The notes: a model not told the origin generated them from the sequence alone. A DNA stretch of 64,000 nucleotides from Gaiellasilicea sp963761905 (GCA_963761905.1 CAVXIQ010000006.1:769045-833044); one strand, 5' to 3'; shown: positions 36,088 through 45,381, counted from the stretch's first letter. A program made the numbers and translations.

Positions 36088-36507
36088 CTAGGGCTCGCTC
36101 CGCCTGGCCGATGCGGTCGGAACCGGGCGAAGCCCGGCTCCTCCGTCCTGCGGAGCGATCGGCGGGTCGCTTTGAGCCTGCTCGAGCAGCGCGACCCGCT
36201 GCGCCAGGATCGTGCTCTGGTCGCTGAGCCGGGAGATCACCGTCGAGTAATGGAGCAGCACGGCGAGGATGAAGACCGTCGCGACGGCGAAGAGGACGGC
36301 CGGGGGGTAGGTCGAGACGCCGACCCAGCCGGCGATCGTGTTCAGGCCGCCGCGCCAGGCGGAGAGGATCAGGAGGGCGACGCCCGTCGCGAGCCAGAGC
36401 AGCGCGTAGCGCTCTCGGAGGCGTCGGCTCCGAATCAGCTCGAAGACGATCAGGATCAGGAGGATCGAGGCGATCGAGGCCGCGATCGAGACCCGCACCG
36501 GAGTCAT
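36088..36507 (-). CDS. DUF2304 membrane protein
   Basis: The 139-residue protein has three membrane helices (about 5-24, 36-54, 66-88) and the pattern 'RRLRERYALLWLATGVALLI', typical of DUF2304. A C-terminal coiled segment 'QSTILAQRVALLEQ' follows and then a Pro-rich tail. DUF2304 proteins are nearly always encoded beside Dpm1-like GT2 enzymes, as here (ATGA overlap), and are thought to anchor or assist them, or to help flip the product. The tail begins inside copy 2 of the 41-base repeat. Confidence 0.8.
   Translation of the reverse strand: MTPVRVSIAASIASILLILIVFELIRSRRLRERYALLWLATGVALLILSAWRGGLNTIAGWVGVSTYPPAVLFAVATVFILAVLLHYSTVISRLSDQSTILAQRVALLEQAQSDPPIAPQDGGAGLRPVPTASARRSEP
36178..36218. 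repeat. 41-base direct repeat, copy 2 (within DUF2304 gene)
   Basis: This copy encodes TILAQRVALLEQ on the minus strand, an ordinary DUF2304 C-terminal helix, so it is probably the original. The other copy lies 173 bases away at 36005-36045. Confidence 0.85.
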
Positions 36508-37229
36508 GCGTCCTCCAGGGGAACGGCCTTGCGGCGGAAGACGCCGACGAGGAGCGCCAGCGTCACCTTGAGCACGTAGTAGGCGGAGCGGAGCGCGGTG
36601 ATCGAGGAGGAGCCGTGCTCGCGCTCGCGCATCGAGACCGGCACCTCGAGCAGTCGGAGCCGGTGCTTGACGACCATCACCGTCGCCTCGACCTCGGGGT
36701 AGTCGTGCGGGTAGTCGTCGGCGAAGAGGCGGATCCCCTTCGCGTTCAGGGCCTGGAAGCCTGACGTCGTGTCCGTGACCTTCTGCCGCACGAGCAGCGA
36801 GACGAGCCGCGCGAAGAAGCGGATGCCGGCGCGGCGCGCGAGCGGTGGGCGGTACGAGTCGCCGGAATCGGCGAAGCGCGAGCCGACGACGATGTCGGCG
36901 TCTCCGCGCAGCACCGGCTCGATCAGCTTCGGCAGCTCCGAGGGGTCGTGCTGGCCGTCGCCGTCGAGGCGAACCGCCAGCTCGTAGCCGTGCGCGAGCG
37001 CGTACATGAAGCCGGTCTGGACGGCGCCGCCGATCCCGAGGTTGAACGGGAGCCGGACGACTGCCGCCCCAGCGGCGGCAGCGCGCTCTGCGGTGCGATC
37101 GGCCGAGCCGTCATCGATCACGACGACGTCGAGGTGAGGGTCGAAGGCGCGGATCTCGGCGACGACCTGGCCGATCGCGCCCTCCTCGTCCCGAGCGGGA
37201 ACGATCGCGATTCGCCGCGCCTCAGACAC
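36504..37229 (-). CDS. Dpm1-like GT2 (polyprenyl-phosphate sugar synthase)
   Basis: A GTG at 37229 gives 241 residues. The GT-A domain has 'IAIVPARDEEGAIGQVVAEI', 'VVVIDDGSADRT', 'YELAVRLDGDGQHDP' and 'ADIVVGSRFADSGDS', matching the dolichol/polyprenyl-phosphate mannose or glucose synthases. No membrane helices are fused at the C-terminus; the DUF2304 protein downstream probably supplies the membrane part. Its product would be a lipid-phosphate sugar for GT-C enzymes of this locus. Confidence 0.8.
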   Translation of the reverse strand: MSEARRIAIVPARDEEGAIGQVVAEIRAFDPHLDVVVIDDGSADRTAERAAAAGAAVVRLPFNLGIGGAVQTGFMYALAHGYELAVRLDGDGQHDPSELPKLIEPVLRGDADIVVGSRFADSGDSYRPPLARRAGIRFFARLVSLLVRQKVTDTTSGFQALNAKGIRLFADDYPHDYPEVEATVMVVKHRLRLLEVPVSMREREHGSSSITALRSAYYVLKVTLALLVGVFRRKAVPLEDA

Positions 37230-38436
37230 GGGCTGCCGCAGGCGTGCCGGCGCCGACGAGCTCGAGCAGCTGCTCGGCTCGGCGGGCGTAGGTGTGCTCG
37301 TCGAGGACGCGCTCGCGGGCGCGTGCTCCCATCGCTTCGGCCTGAGCGGGATCGGCGAGCAGGCTGCGATAGGCGGCGAGCGCCTCGTCGGCGTTCTCGA
37401 CGACGAGCAGCTCCTTGCCGGGCTCGAACCAGCGCTCGATCCCGGCATGCGGGTTCGAGACGATCGCGGCGCCGCTCGCCGCCAGCTCGAAAGGCCGGCA
37501 CGTCGAGGAGGCGTCGACCGTCGCGTGCGAGCGCCGCGTGATGTTGAGGTTGATCCGGGCCTGGGAGATCGCCCGCGCGAAGGTGTTGAACGGGACGTCG
37601 CCCATCGTCCAGGCGCGGCCGGTGTCGCCCTGGAAGTCGCGGCCGCCGAGCGCGAACTCGAGCTCGGGCGCTGCGCGGCTCGGCTCGCCGACGAGCGCGG
37701 CCATCCACTCGCGCCGGAACTTGTCCCCGTAGCCGTAGAAGAAGACGTCGTGCACCTTCTCGACCTCGCGGGGCGCGAAGAACTCCGCGTCGGCGCCCCA
37801 GAAGACGGCCTCCGCTCGGCGCGCGCCGAGCTCGAGCAGCCGCGGCAGCCCACCTTCGGAGTTCGAGACGACGAGGTCGTACTCGGACGGGTCGGCGCCG
37901 TGGTAGTAGTTGAAGCCCGTGTCCATGCCGCCGAACTCGGGCAGGCTCATCGGCACGTCGCCGTCGTAGAAGATCACCGGCACGCCGAAGCGCTCGCGCA
38001 GGTAGGTCGGGATTCCGCGGAAGTGCGCCATCGGGACGGTGAAGACGATCACGGCGTCGACGTCGCGCTCGCGCTCCAGCACCTTCGTCAGATGACGCTT
38101 CCAGCGCGGGGTGACCCAGCGCCAGATCGTCTCGCGTGTCGCCTTGTCGAGCCTCGTCTCCTCGGGGCGATCTTCGGCGCGGCGGAGGTAGCGGTCGCCC
38201 TTGAGTCGCGCGAGGCCGGCGCGGGCAGAGGCGAAGCTCTCGCCCTCGTAGTAGGTCGGATTCGGCGCAGTGCGCCACCACGGCGACTCGACCGGCCGGC
38301 CGCGGTAGGGCGTCACGACGAGATCGACGCCGACCTCGTACATCCCCTTCCAAAGCTGCCACCAGGCGGGCGTGCAGCCGTAGCGAAAGTCGAGATCGAC
38401 GGCAGACGCGACCGCGAGGATCTTCGGCGGCTTCAT
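37222..38436 (-). CDS. CgeB/DUF3880-like glycosyltransferase
   Basis: The preferred ATG at 38436 begins KPPKILAVASAVDLDFRYGC; the frame is open 11 codons further up. The 404-residue protein has 'VPVIFYDGDVPMSLPEF', 'YDLVVSNSEGGLPRLLELGA' and, in the donor half, 'RINLNITRRSHATVDASSTC' and 'RPFELAASGAAIVSNPHAGI', the hallmarks of the Glyco_trans_1_2 (CgeB-like) family. It overlaps the Dpm1-like gene by eight bases and is divergent from a second Dpm1-like gene. Confidence 0.75.
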   Translation of the reverse strand: MKPPKILAVASAVDLDFRYGCTPAWWQLWKGMYEVGVDLVVTPYRGRPVESPWWRTAPNPTYYEGESFASARAGLARLKGDRYLRRAEDRPEETRLDKATRETIWRWVTPRWKRHLTKVLERERDVDAVIVFTVPMAHFRGIPTYLRERFGVPVIFYDGDVPMSLPEFGGMDTGFNYYHGADPSEYDLVVSNSEGGLPRLLELGARRAEAVFWGADAEFFAPREVEKVHDVFFYGYGDKFRREWMAALVGEPSRAAPELEFALGGRDFQGDTGRAWTMGDVPFNTFARAISQARINLNITRRSHATVDASSTCRPFELAASGAAIVSNPHAGIERWFEPGKELLVVENADEALAAYRSLLADPAQAEAMGARARERVLDEHTYARRAEQLLELVGAGTPAAARV

Positions 38437-38522
38437 GGGCGTGAGTCTACGGCGGGCTGATGAGGGCACTGTAAGCGCGCCGTTCGCAGACCGGACGCTG
38501 AGATAGCCTGCCCGCGGCCCGC

Positions 38523-39209
38523 ATGCGCATCTCGTTCCTGATCCCGACGTACAACGAACGAGCGACGATCGGCGAGGTTCTGGAGCGGATCGAGGCGCTC
38601 GGGCTCGACCGGCAGGTGATCGTCGTCGACGACGGCTCCACCGACGGCACGATCGACCTCCTCCGCGAGTGGCAGGCGACGCACGAGGACGTCGTCGTGA
38701 TTCGGCAGGAGAACCGCGGTAAGGGAGCCGCCGTCCGCGCCGCGATCCCTCAGATCGACGGCGAGATCGCCGTCATCCAGGACGCGGACATGGAGTACGA
38801 CCCCGCCGACGTGCCCGCGCTCGTCGAGCCGATCGAGCGCGGCGCCGCCGACGTCGTTTTCGGCTCTCGGCTCTCCGGCGGACGCCCTCAGCGGGCGTAT
38901 CTCTTCTGGCATCTCGTCGGCAACCGCTTCCTGTCTCTCCTCACGGGCGTCCTCTACAACACGACCGTGAGCGACATGGAGACGGGCTACAAGGCTTTCA
39001 GGAGCGAGATCCTGCGCAGCCTCGAGCTGCGCCAGGACGACTTCTCGATCGAGCCCGAGATCACCGCCAAGGTCTGCAAGCGGAACCTGCGCATCTACCA
39101 GCTGCCCATCTCGTACTACGGGCGAACGTACGAGGAGGGGAAGAAGATCACCTGGCGCGACGGGTTCAAGGCGATCTGGGTGTTGATCCGCGTCCGCGTC
39201 GCCGGCTGA
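38523..39209 (+). CDS. Dpm1-like GT2 (polyprenyl-phosphate sugar synthase)
   Basis: The ATG at 38523 gives 228 residues. 'SFLIPTYNERATIGEVLERI', 'VIVVDDGSTDGTIDLL', 'IAVIQDADMEYDPADV' and 'DVVFGSRLSGGRPQRAYLFW' are diagnostic for the DPM1-like clan; 'SDMETGYKAFRSEIL' and 'DDFSIEPEITAKV' place it in the group linked to polyprenyl-phosphate glucose or mannose. It heads a four-gene operon with an unknown anchored protein, a GT-C-like protein and an AglD-like protein. Confidence 0.85.
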   Translation: MRISFLIPTYNERATIGEVLERIEALGLDRQVIVVDDGSTDGTIDLLREWQATHEDVVVIRQENRGKGAAVRAAIPQIDGEIAVIQDADMEYDPADVPALVEPIERGAADVVFGSRLSGGRPQRAYLFWHLVGNRFLSLLTGVLYNTTVSDMETGYKAFRSEILRSLELRQDDFSIEPEITAKVCKRNLRIYQLPISYYGRTYEEGKKITWRDGFKAIWVLIRVRVAG

Positions 39210-39210
39210 C

Positions 39211-39651
39211 GTGACGCTCCGGTCAACGCTTCCCACCGCGCTGCTCGCGGTCGTCGTGGCGGCGGTGGCCTGGCAGGCGCCGCAGTCGTTCATCGACGCG
39301 GCCCGGGACGTCTCGTCACGCCACGGGACGACCGAGTCCGAGCGCTCGCTCGCCCCGGTGCGCGCGAACGACCTGCCGGTCGAGGCGTTCACCGGAGCCG
39401 CCCGGGCGATCCCGCCGGACGCGACCTACCACGTGGTCGTCGGCGAGAACCTCCCCTTCCAGGGAAACCAGGAAGTCGCGCTGGCGCCGCTCTACGCGTA
39501 CTGGCTCTTCCCGAGGCGCTCTACGAAGCGGCTCGAGGACGCCGAGTGGGTGGTCGCCTACGGCGCGTCGACCGAGACCCTCGGCGTTCGAGTCGGAGCG
39601 CGACAGACCGAGGTGTCGCCCGGGGTGGTCGTCGCGGAGGTGGAGCGCTGA
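39211..39651 (+). CDS. Uncharacterised anchored protein of a Dpm1/GT-C operon
   Basis: A GTG at 39211, one base after the Dpm1 stop, gives 146 residues. An N-terminal hydrophobic helix (about 5-24) could be a signal or anchor. The rest is predicted extracytoplasmic and contains 'ATYHVVVGENLPFQGNQEVA' and 'PLYAYWLFPRRSTKRLEDAE', then 'WVVAYGAS'. This looks like the soluble C-terminal portion that some GT-C-like proteins carry fused. I recognise no family; the tight coupling to the Dpm1 and GT-C genes suggests a shared job. Confidence 0.55.
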   Translation: MTLRSTLPTALLAVVVAAVAWQAPQSFIDAARDVSSRHGTTESERSLAPVRANDLPVEAFTGAARAIPPDATYHVVVGENLPFQGNQEVALAPLYAYWLFPRRSTKRLEDAEWVVAYGASTETLGVRVGARQTEVSPGVVVAEVER

Positions 39652-41021
39652 CCCGCGCCGCGCTCGGGATCGTGCTCCTCGACCTGGTCTACCTCGGTCT
39701 CGGCGCGGCCGTGCTGCGTGCGACGGGAGCTCGGGTCCCCGGCCGGATCCGGTCCGCGGGGCTCGCGCTCGCGCTCGGCTGGGCGGTGTTCGCAATCGTC
39801 GCGTCGGTCGCGCTCGTCCTCGGACTCTCCCTCTCCGTCTGGCAGATCGTCGCTCTCGCCGGCGCAGTTGCGGTTGCGGCACTGCTCCTCCACCGCGAGC
39901 GTGGCGGTCGCGTCGCCGTGACCGAGCCTGCGGTCGAGGGTTGGCGCCGATACCTCGGCGCGGGAGCGGCCGCCGTGCTCGCGAGCTATCTCGGCTTGCT
40001 CGTCCTCCGCTCGCTTTTCGCCCCCGCCGACACCAACTACGACAGCTGGGCGTTCTGGCTCTCGAAGGCGCAGGCGATCTACTTCTTCGGCGGCCTCGAT
40101 ACCGGCTCCGGCGGCTTCACGAGCTTCGACAACCCGGAGTACCCGCCCGCCGCGCCCGCGCTCGACGCGGCCGTCTTCCGCTTCGCAGGCGGGGTCGAGA
40201 CGACGGCGCTGCCGTTCCAGCACGTGCTTCTCGGGGCAGCGTTCTTCATCGCGGCGGGGGCGCTGCTCAGCACGCGGGTGCAAGGCTGGATCCTCTGGCC
40301 CTCCCTGCTCGGGCTCGCGCTCGCGCCCAACATCGCCTTTTACATCGAGGCCGCGCTCGCCGATCTCGCCGTCGCGTTCTTCATCGGGCTTGGAGCGGTC
40401 GCCTGCGCGCTCTGGTTGCTCGAGGAAGCGCCCGGCTCGCTCTGGCTGGCAGGGATCTTCCTCGCTGCCGCCTCGCTGACCAAGACCGAAGGGTTCATGC
40501 TTTCCGTCGTCCTCGTCGCCGCGCTGGCGCTGGCGTCGCTCGTGAGGCCGCGGCGGCCGTGGCGCTCGGTGCTGCTGCTCGCGGCTGCGCCGATCCTCGC
40601 GCTCTCGCTCTGGAAGGCGTGGCTCGCGGTGAATGACCAGCCGCTCGGCTCGGTGCTCTATAGCGTCTCCGACGCGCTTCGGCCCGCCTACCTGGCCGAG
40701 CGCCTCGACCGACTGACCTACGCCGCGGGCGAGCTGCTCGGGCTCACCTTCGACCCGCAGCGCTGGCTGCTGATCGCGCCGCTTGCGCTCCTCGCGGGGA
40801 CGCTGGTGCTCGTTCGGCGACGCGCGCTGGGCATCTTCTACCTCGGCTCGCTCGCGACGGCCTTCGTGGGGCTGACGAGCGTGTACTGGATCAGCAACGC
40901 CGACGTCGTCTGGCACGTGAGCACGTCGGCAGATCGCGTCGCGGCCTCGCTCATGGTCTTCGCTGGCGTCCTCCTGCCCCTGCTGCTCGCCGAGCTCGGG
41001 CGCCCGCACGAGCGGCCGTGA
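39648..41021 (+). CDS. GT-C-like polytopic membrane protein
   Basis: The frame overlaps the preceding stop; a CTG at 39648 or a GTG at 39672 are possible starts, giving about 450 residues. There are about 12 membrane helices. The first large loop has 'APADTNYDSWAFWLSKAQAI' followed by 'FDNPEYPPAAPALDAAVF', an acidic and Pro-rich arrangement as in GT-C active sites. No frameshift occurs here. Together with the Dpm1 gene of its own operon it forms a plausible donor-user pair. Confidence 0.65.
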   Translation: MTRAALGIVLLDLVYLGLGAAVLRATGARVPGRIRSAGLALALGWAVFAIVASVALVLGLSLSVWQIVALAGAVAVAALLLHRERGGRVAVTEPAVEGWRRYLGAGAAAVLASYLGLLVLRSLFAPADTNYDSWAFWLSKAQAIYFFGGLDTGSGGFTSFDNPEYPPAAPALDAAVFRFAGGVETTALPFQHVLLGAAFFIAAGALLSTRVQGWILWPSLLGLALAPNIAFYIEAALADLAVAFFIGLGAVACALWLLEEAPGSLWLAGIFLAAASLTKTEGFMLSVVLVAALALASLVRPRRPWRSVLLLAAAPILALSLWKAWLAVNDQPLGSVLYSVSDALRPAYLAERLDRLTYAAGELLGLTFDPQRWLLIAPLALLAGTLVLVRRRALGIFYLGSLATAFVGLTSVYWISNADVVWHVSTSADRVAASLMVFAGVLLPLLLAELGRPHERP

Positions 41022-42047
41022 CGGCTGCGGTCGATGGGCGGAGCCGGACGCGTCTTCTCGCCTGGCTCGGGATCGCGCTCTCCGTCGGCTTCGCCTACCT
41101 CGCGTTTCGCGACGTCGACCTCGCCGCTCGGCCTCCGCAGGGCGCTCTCGAGCCAGGAGTACGTCTTCCTCGTCCCCGCCGCCGCGGCGCTCGCCGTCGG
41201 AGTTCTCCTCCGCGCCTGGCGCTGGCAGCTCCTCTTCGAGCGCCGCTCTCGGCCGAGGTACCGCTACTGCCTCAACGCCCTGCTGATCGGCTACCTGTTC
41301 AACACGATCCTGCCGGCGCGGGCCGGCGAGCTCGTCCGCGTGCAGGTGCTCGGCCGGCGGACGGAGATCTCGCGAGCTCAGGTGCTGGCGACGGTCGTGC
41401 TGGAGCGCACCTACGACGTGATCGTGCTGGTGCTGCTGCTCGCCTGCGCGACGCCGTTCCTGCCTCCCGTGTCCTGGCGGACGCCGGCCCTCGTGCTCGG
41501 GGCACTGCTCCTCGGAGGGCTCGTGGCCGTGGCCGTGCTCGCGCAGAGATCGGGCGGCGCGTCGGACTCGGTCAAGCGGCACCTGGCCCGGCTCCCGTTT
41601 GTCGGCCCAGAGCGGATCGAGCGGATCGGAGCCAATTTCCTCGCCGGCCTCGTCTCGCTCAGGGTCACTCGGATGGCGCTTGCAGGCTTTCTTGTCACAT
41701 CGGCGTCGTGGCTCGCCCTGGCGCTCTCGACGTGGTTCGTGCTGCTCGGAACCGAGATCGAAGCCGGATTCGGGGCGGCGCTACTCGTGCTCGTCGCGAC
41801 GAACCTCGTGCTCGTGCTGCCGTCGTCGCCGGCCGCACTCGGCGCCTTCGAGGCCGCGACGGTGCTGGCGCTCTCGGCCTACGGCGTGGATCGCGAGCAG
41901 GCGCTCTCGTTCGCCCTCGTCCTCCACGCGCTCAACGCGTTCCCGTATCTACCGCTCGGCTACGTCGCGCTCGTCCTGCACGGCCGCGCGATGAGCAGGC
42001 GCCCTAGTACGCCCCACGGGCGCGGAGGACGGCCGGGATCGTCTTGA
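41018..42047 (+). CDS. AglD/LPG-synthase-TM (UPF0104) membrane protein, one frameshift
   Basis: A GTG at 41018 overlaps the previous stop as GTGA. An extra base near 41131 joins 'RLLAWLGIALSVGFAYLAF' to 'LSSQEYVFLVPAAAALAVGV'. The signature 'NALLIGYLFNTILPARAGEL' followed by 'VRVQVLGRRTEISRAQVLAT' is that of the lysylphosphatidylglycerol synthase TM/AglD family (PF03706), with 'PSSPAALGAFE' near the end. Members act as lipid flippases or as polyprenyl-phosphate glycan partners. Corrected length is about 342 residues. The end overlaps the convergent WbaP gene by 44 bases. Confidence 0.75.
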
Positions 42048-43531
42048 CGAGGATCGAGATGTCGAGCCAGATCGACCAGTTCTCGAGGTAGTAGAAGTCG
42101 AGCCGGACGAGGTCGTCGAACGAGAGGTTCGAGCGCCCCGAGATCTGCCAGAGGCCCGTGATTCCGGGCAGGACGAGGTAACGCTTGCGGTGCCAGCCCG
42201 CCAGCATGTCGTAGTCGCGGAGCGGCAGCGGGCGCGGGCCGACGAGGCTCATCTCGCCGCGGAGCACGTTCAGCACCTGCGGCAACTCGTCGAGCGAGAG
42301 CCGGCGGAGCACCGCGCCGACGCGGGTGACCCGTGGGTCGTCGCGGATCTTGAAGAGCGCACCCTCGGCCTCGTTCTGCCCCTCGAGGCGCGACTGCTGC
42401 AGGTCGGCGTCCTGCACCATCGTCCGGAACTTGAACATCGCGAACTCGTGCTCGCCGACGCCGACGCGCCGGTCGAGGTAGAAGACCGGGCCGCGAGAGT
42501 CGAGCTTGATCGCGGCGGCGACCGCGAGCCAGATCGGTAGCCCGAGGATGACGACTAGCAGGCTGACGACCATGTCGAACGTGCGCTTGACGATCCAGTC
42601 CGCGCCTGCGAGCACCGGCGGCCGGAGCTCGAAGAGCGGCACGCCCTGGCCCGGCACGTACTCGCCCCGCTGCACGAGCAGCTCTGTGGTCTTCGGCGCC
42701 AGCCGCACGCGGACGCCACGGCTGTGCGCCGCCTCGACGATCGACAGCACGCGCTCCTCGTCCAGCTCCTCCTCCGCGAGGATCAGCTCGTCCGCGCGCT
42801 CGCGCGAGAGGATCTCGGGCAGCTCGTCCAGCTCGCCGAGCAGGCGCAGGCCCGACTCGCCCCCGTGGGCGATCGCTCCGACGAACTCGTAGTCGATGTC
42901 CGCCGCGCCCGCTGCCGAGCGAGCGGTGCAGCGCCGCGAGCGCCTCTCCGTGACCGACGAGAATCACGCGCCGGCGCACGCCGGAGACGCGCAGCAGCTC
43001 TGCCGTAGCCGACCCGTAGGCGGCGCGAAAGAGCCCGATCGCGACGGCGCTCAAGGCCGTCGCCGCCGGGATCAGGCCCGAGGTCGTGAACTGGTAGTCG
43101 GTGCCGAGCCCGAATGCGAGCACCACGAGCGCGATCAGGACGAGCGAGGAGACCACCGTGCCGAGCCCGGCGCGCCGCTCGCGCGAGGCATAGAGCCCAG
43201 CCTGCCAGAAGACGAGCACCGTGATCGGCGCGAGGAAGGGAAGCCATGTCGACGGCCCTTCCCAGAGGAGGCTCCAGAGGATGTCCGAGCTCCCGTAGAC
43301 GAGCTCGCGCAGCACGAGCGCTGCGTAGATCCCGAGCGCGAGGCCGGCGATGTCGAGGGTGGCGAGCGTCGCGATGCTGAGGAGCCGCCGGCCGAGCGTC
43401 CGGAGCGGCGCGGCGAGCAGCGCGTAGGGGCGACCCGAGCGCACATCCGCGGGCGGCTCGATTCGATCGACCTGAGACGGGTCGCCGCGCTCCTTCGCGA
43501 GCTGGGCCGGCGAGGTGGGCTCGAACGCCAC
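42004..43531 (-). CDS. Undecaprenyl-phosphate sugar phosphotransferase (WbaP/WcaJ type), one frameshift
   Basis: This enzyme starts glycan assembly by placing a sugar-phosphate on undecaprenyl phosphate. The N-terminal half has about four helices and a CoA-binding-like domain; an extra base near 42903 shifts the frame there. The catalytic half is intact: 'DWIVKRTFDMVVSLLVVILG', 'FAMFKFRTMVQDAD', 'RLSLDELPQVLNVLRGEMSL' with the conserved Asp-Glu, 'VGPRPLP' and 'LPGITGLWQISGRSNLSFDD'. Corrected length is about 508 residues, normal for the five-helix members. It is the only initiating transferase in the window. Confidence 0.9.
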
Positions 43532-43570
43532 GACAGGCCATTGTAGGGCCAGCCGCGGCTGCTTCTGCGC

Positions 43571-44684
43571 GTGAGACTAGGGTTGGCCGTCGTGAGCATG
43601 CGCAGACGGAGCTTTCGCGGGCTCGCGGCAGCGCGACCGCCCGCCGATCGGATCTTCTTCCTCAGCCACTGGTTTCGGGGTCACAACAACCCGCGCTACG
43701 CCGAGCTCCTGCCGCGCCTGCACCGCGTCGACGCCTACCTCGCGATGATCTCCGACCGGCGCGCCCTCCGCGGCCTGCAGTACCGGCTGCTCCTCCGCCC
43801 GCTCCGCCCGCGGCTCGAGCCGCGGCTCGTCCAGCTCGGGGCGAAGCGCTACCACGGCCTCTTCACGACCCACAACGAGCAGATCCCCTACTTCAGCGGG
43901 CCGGTCGTCTCCGACGTCGACGACCCCCGCTTCACCGAGCGCGACGCCGAGCAGCTCGGCCGCCCGCAGGTGCAGGCGTACGTCGTCACCGAGGAGCGAG
44001 CAGCGCGCGCTTTCCAGGCGCTCGGAGTCGAGAAGCCGCACTACGTGATCCCGCAGGGCGTCGACTTCTCCGCGTTCGACCCGGAGGACGTCGAGGCCGT
44101 CGCGCGGCGGTGGCGACAGCCGGGTGACTTCGTCGTCGGCTACACGGCGGCCTGGCTGCTCGCTGCGAGCGACCGCGGCGGCGACAACCCGCTCTACAAC
44201 GCCGAGCACCTGCTCGAGCTCTGGGCCGAGATCCGGGCTCGCGTCCCGCACGCGAAGCTCTGGCTCCTCGGCGGTGCGAGCCCGGCGATCGAGGAGCGGG
44301 CTCGCGCGCTCGGCGGCGTCGTCGTCTTCGGCCGCGTGCCGCGGGAGCACCTGCTGGCGCACGTCGCCAACTTCGATGTCGGCCTCTACCCGCGGACGAA
44401 GGATCAGGGGATCCAGTCGGTCAAGATCGCCGAGTACATGGGCGCAGGGGTGCCGACCGTCGCGTACGACTACGACGTGACGCAGGTGGTCGCGACCTCG
44501 GCTGCGGGCCTTCTCGTCGACTCGCCGCGGGAGTTCGTCGACGCCGTCGTCCGGCTGGCGGAGAACGACGCCGCGCGGGACGTGCTCGCCGAGACCGCGA
44601 GCGTCTACGGCCGCTCACTCGACTGGAGCGGTTCTCGCCGAGCGCTACAACGAGATCCTCGACCGGCACATCGCCGTCCGCTAG
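43571..44684 (+). CDS. GT4-type glycosyltransferase, one frameshift at the end
   Basis: The start at 43571 lies 39 bases from the divergent WbaP gene; an in-frame ATG at 43598 is an alternative. The protein has 'PQGVDFSAFDPEDVEAVARR', 'VGYTAAWLLAASDRGGDN' and 'TKDQGIQSVKIAEYMGAGVP', the last being the donor-site region of a divergent GT4 group. An extra G near 44632 shifts the last 17 codons, which then read VLAERYNEILDRHIAVR. Corrected length is about 370 residues. Confidence 0.75.
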
Positions 44685-45362
44685 CTCGGCGAGCTCGTCG
44701 AGATCGACGGGGGTGCGGCGGCGGCCGAGCACCTCGAGCGCCAAGCGGAGCGCGAGCGCGCGGCGGCGGTCGAGCAGGTCGGTGTCGTGGAAGTAGACGT
44801 GGACGACGGGCTCGCGCGGATCGCGACGGCTGAACGCCGCCCGCGCCGCCATCCCGAGCGAATGCGTCGTCGGAAGCTCGAGCAGCTCGCCGCCGCCGGG
44901 GAGCGCGAGCCGACCGGGTGCATCGAGAGCGAGCCGCGGCGCTCCGTCGTCCAGGTACGGCGGTCGGAAGCTCGTCGCGGTGCAGTCGGCGTAGCCGAGC
45001 TCGGCGACGGCGCGGGCGACCGACTCGTCCATGTACCAGCCGCCGCCGCAGAAGAGCGTGGGGCGGAGGCCCTGCTCGCGGAGCCACTCGCCTTCGCGGC
45101 GGACGCGCTCGCCGGGGTCGGCCGCGGCCGGCGTCGGCCGCGCGTGGGTCGGCGACGTCCAGTGCGTGTGGTGGCCGAGCGGGCCGTGAGCGGCGGCCGT
45201 CCGCGCCCGCTCGAGCCAGATCGTCTCGTCCTCGCCGGTCTCGGGATCGGGCGGCCGCATCAGCGCCGCGATCCGGAATCCGCCGGGCCGAGCCGCCTGG
45301 AGCCGCGAGAAGCGCGCCCACACCCGGTCGTCCAGCGGTCGTTCGACGTGGCAGGAGGCCAC
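44421..45362 (-). CDS. Polysaccharide-deacetylase-like protein; 3' end uncertain
   Basis: A GTG at 45362 begins VASCHVERPLDDRVWARFSR. The fold-relevant parts are 'ALMRPPDPETGEDET', 'GPLGHHTHWTSPTHARP', 'FCGGGWYMDESVARAVAELG' and 'HVYFHDTDLLDRRRAL', which resemble the distant NodB-type deacetylases found in surface clusters. The frame runs on to 44421, but beyond about 44680 it lies antisense inside the convergent GT4 gene and looks like shadow sequence, so the natural stop may have been lost by an indel. The gene is divergent from asnB with 19 bases between starts. Confidence 0.55.
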   Translation of the reverse strand: MASCHVERPLDDRVWARFSRLQAARPGGFRIAALMRPPDPETGEDETIWLERARTAAAHGPLGHHTHWTSPTHARPTPAAADPGERVRREGEWLREQGLRPTLFCGGGWYMDESVARAVAELGYADCTATSFRPPYLDDGAPRLALDAPGRLALPGGGELLELPTTHSLGMAARAAFSRRDPREPVVHVYFHDTDLLDRRRALALRLALEVLGRRRTPVDLDELAELADGDVPVEDLVVALGENRSSRVSGRRRSRSRRARPARRRSPPAGRRRRRTPAASRREGPQPRSRPPASRRSRTRRSAPLRPCTRRS

Positions 45363-45381
45363 CGCGTACCTTGTGGCCCAG

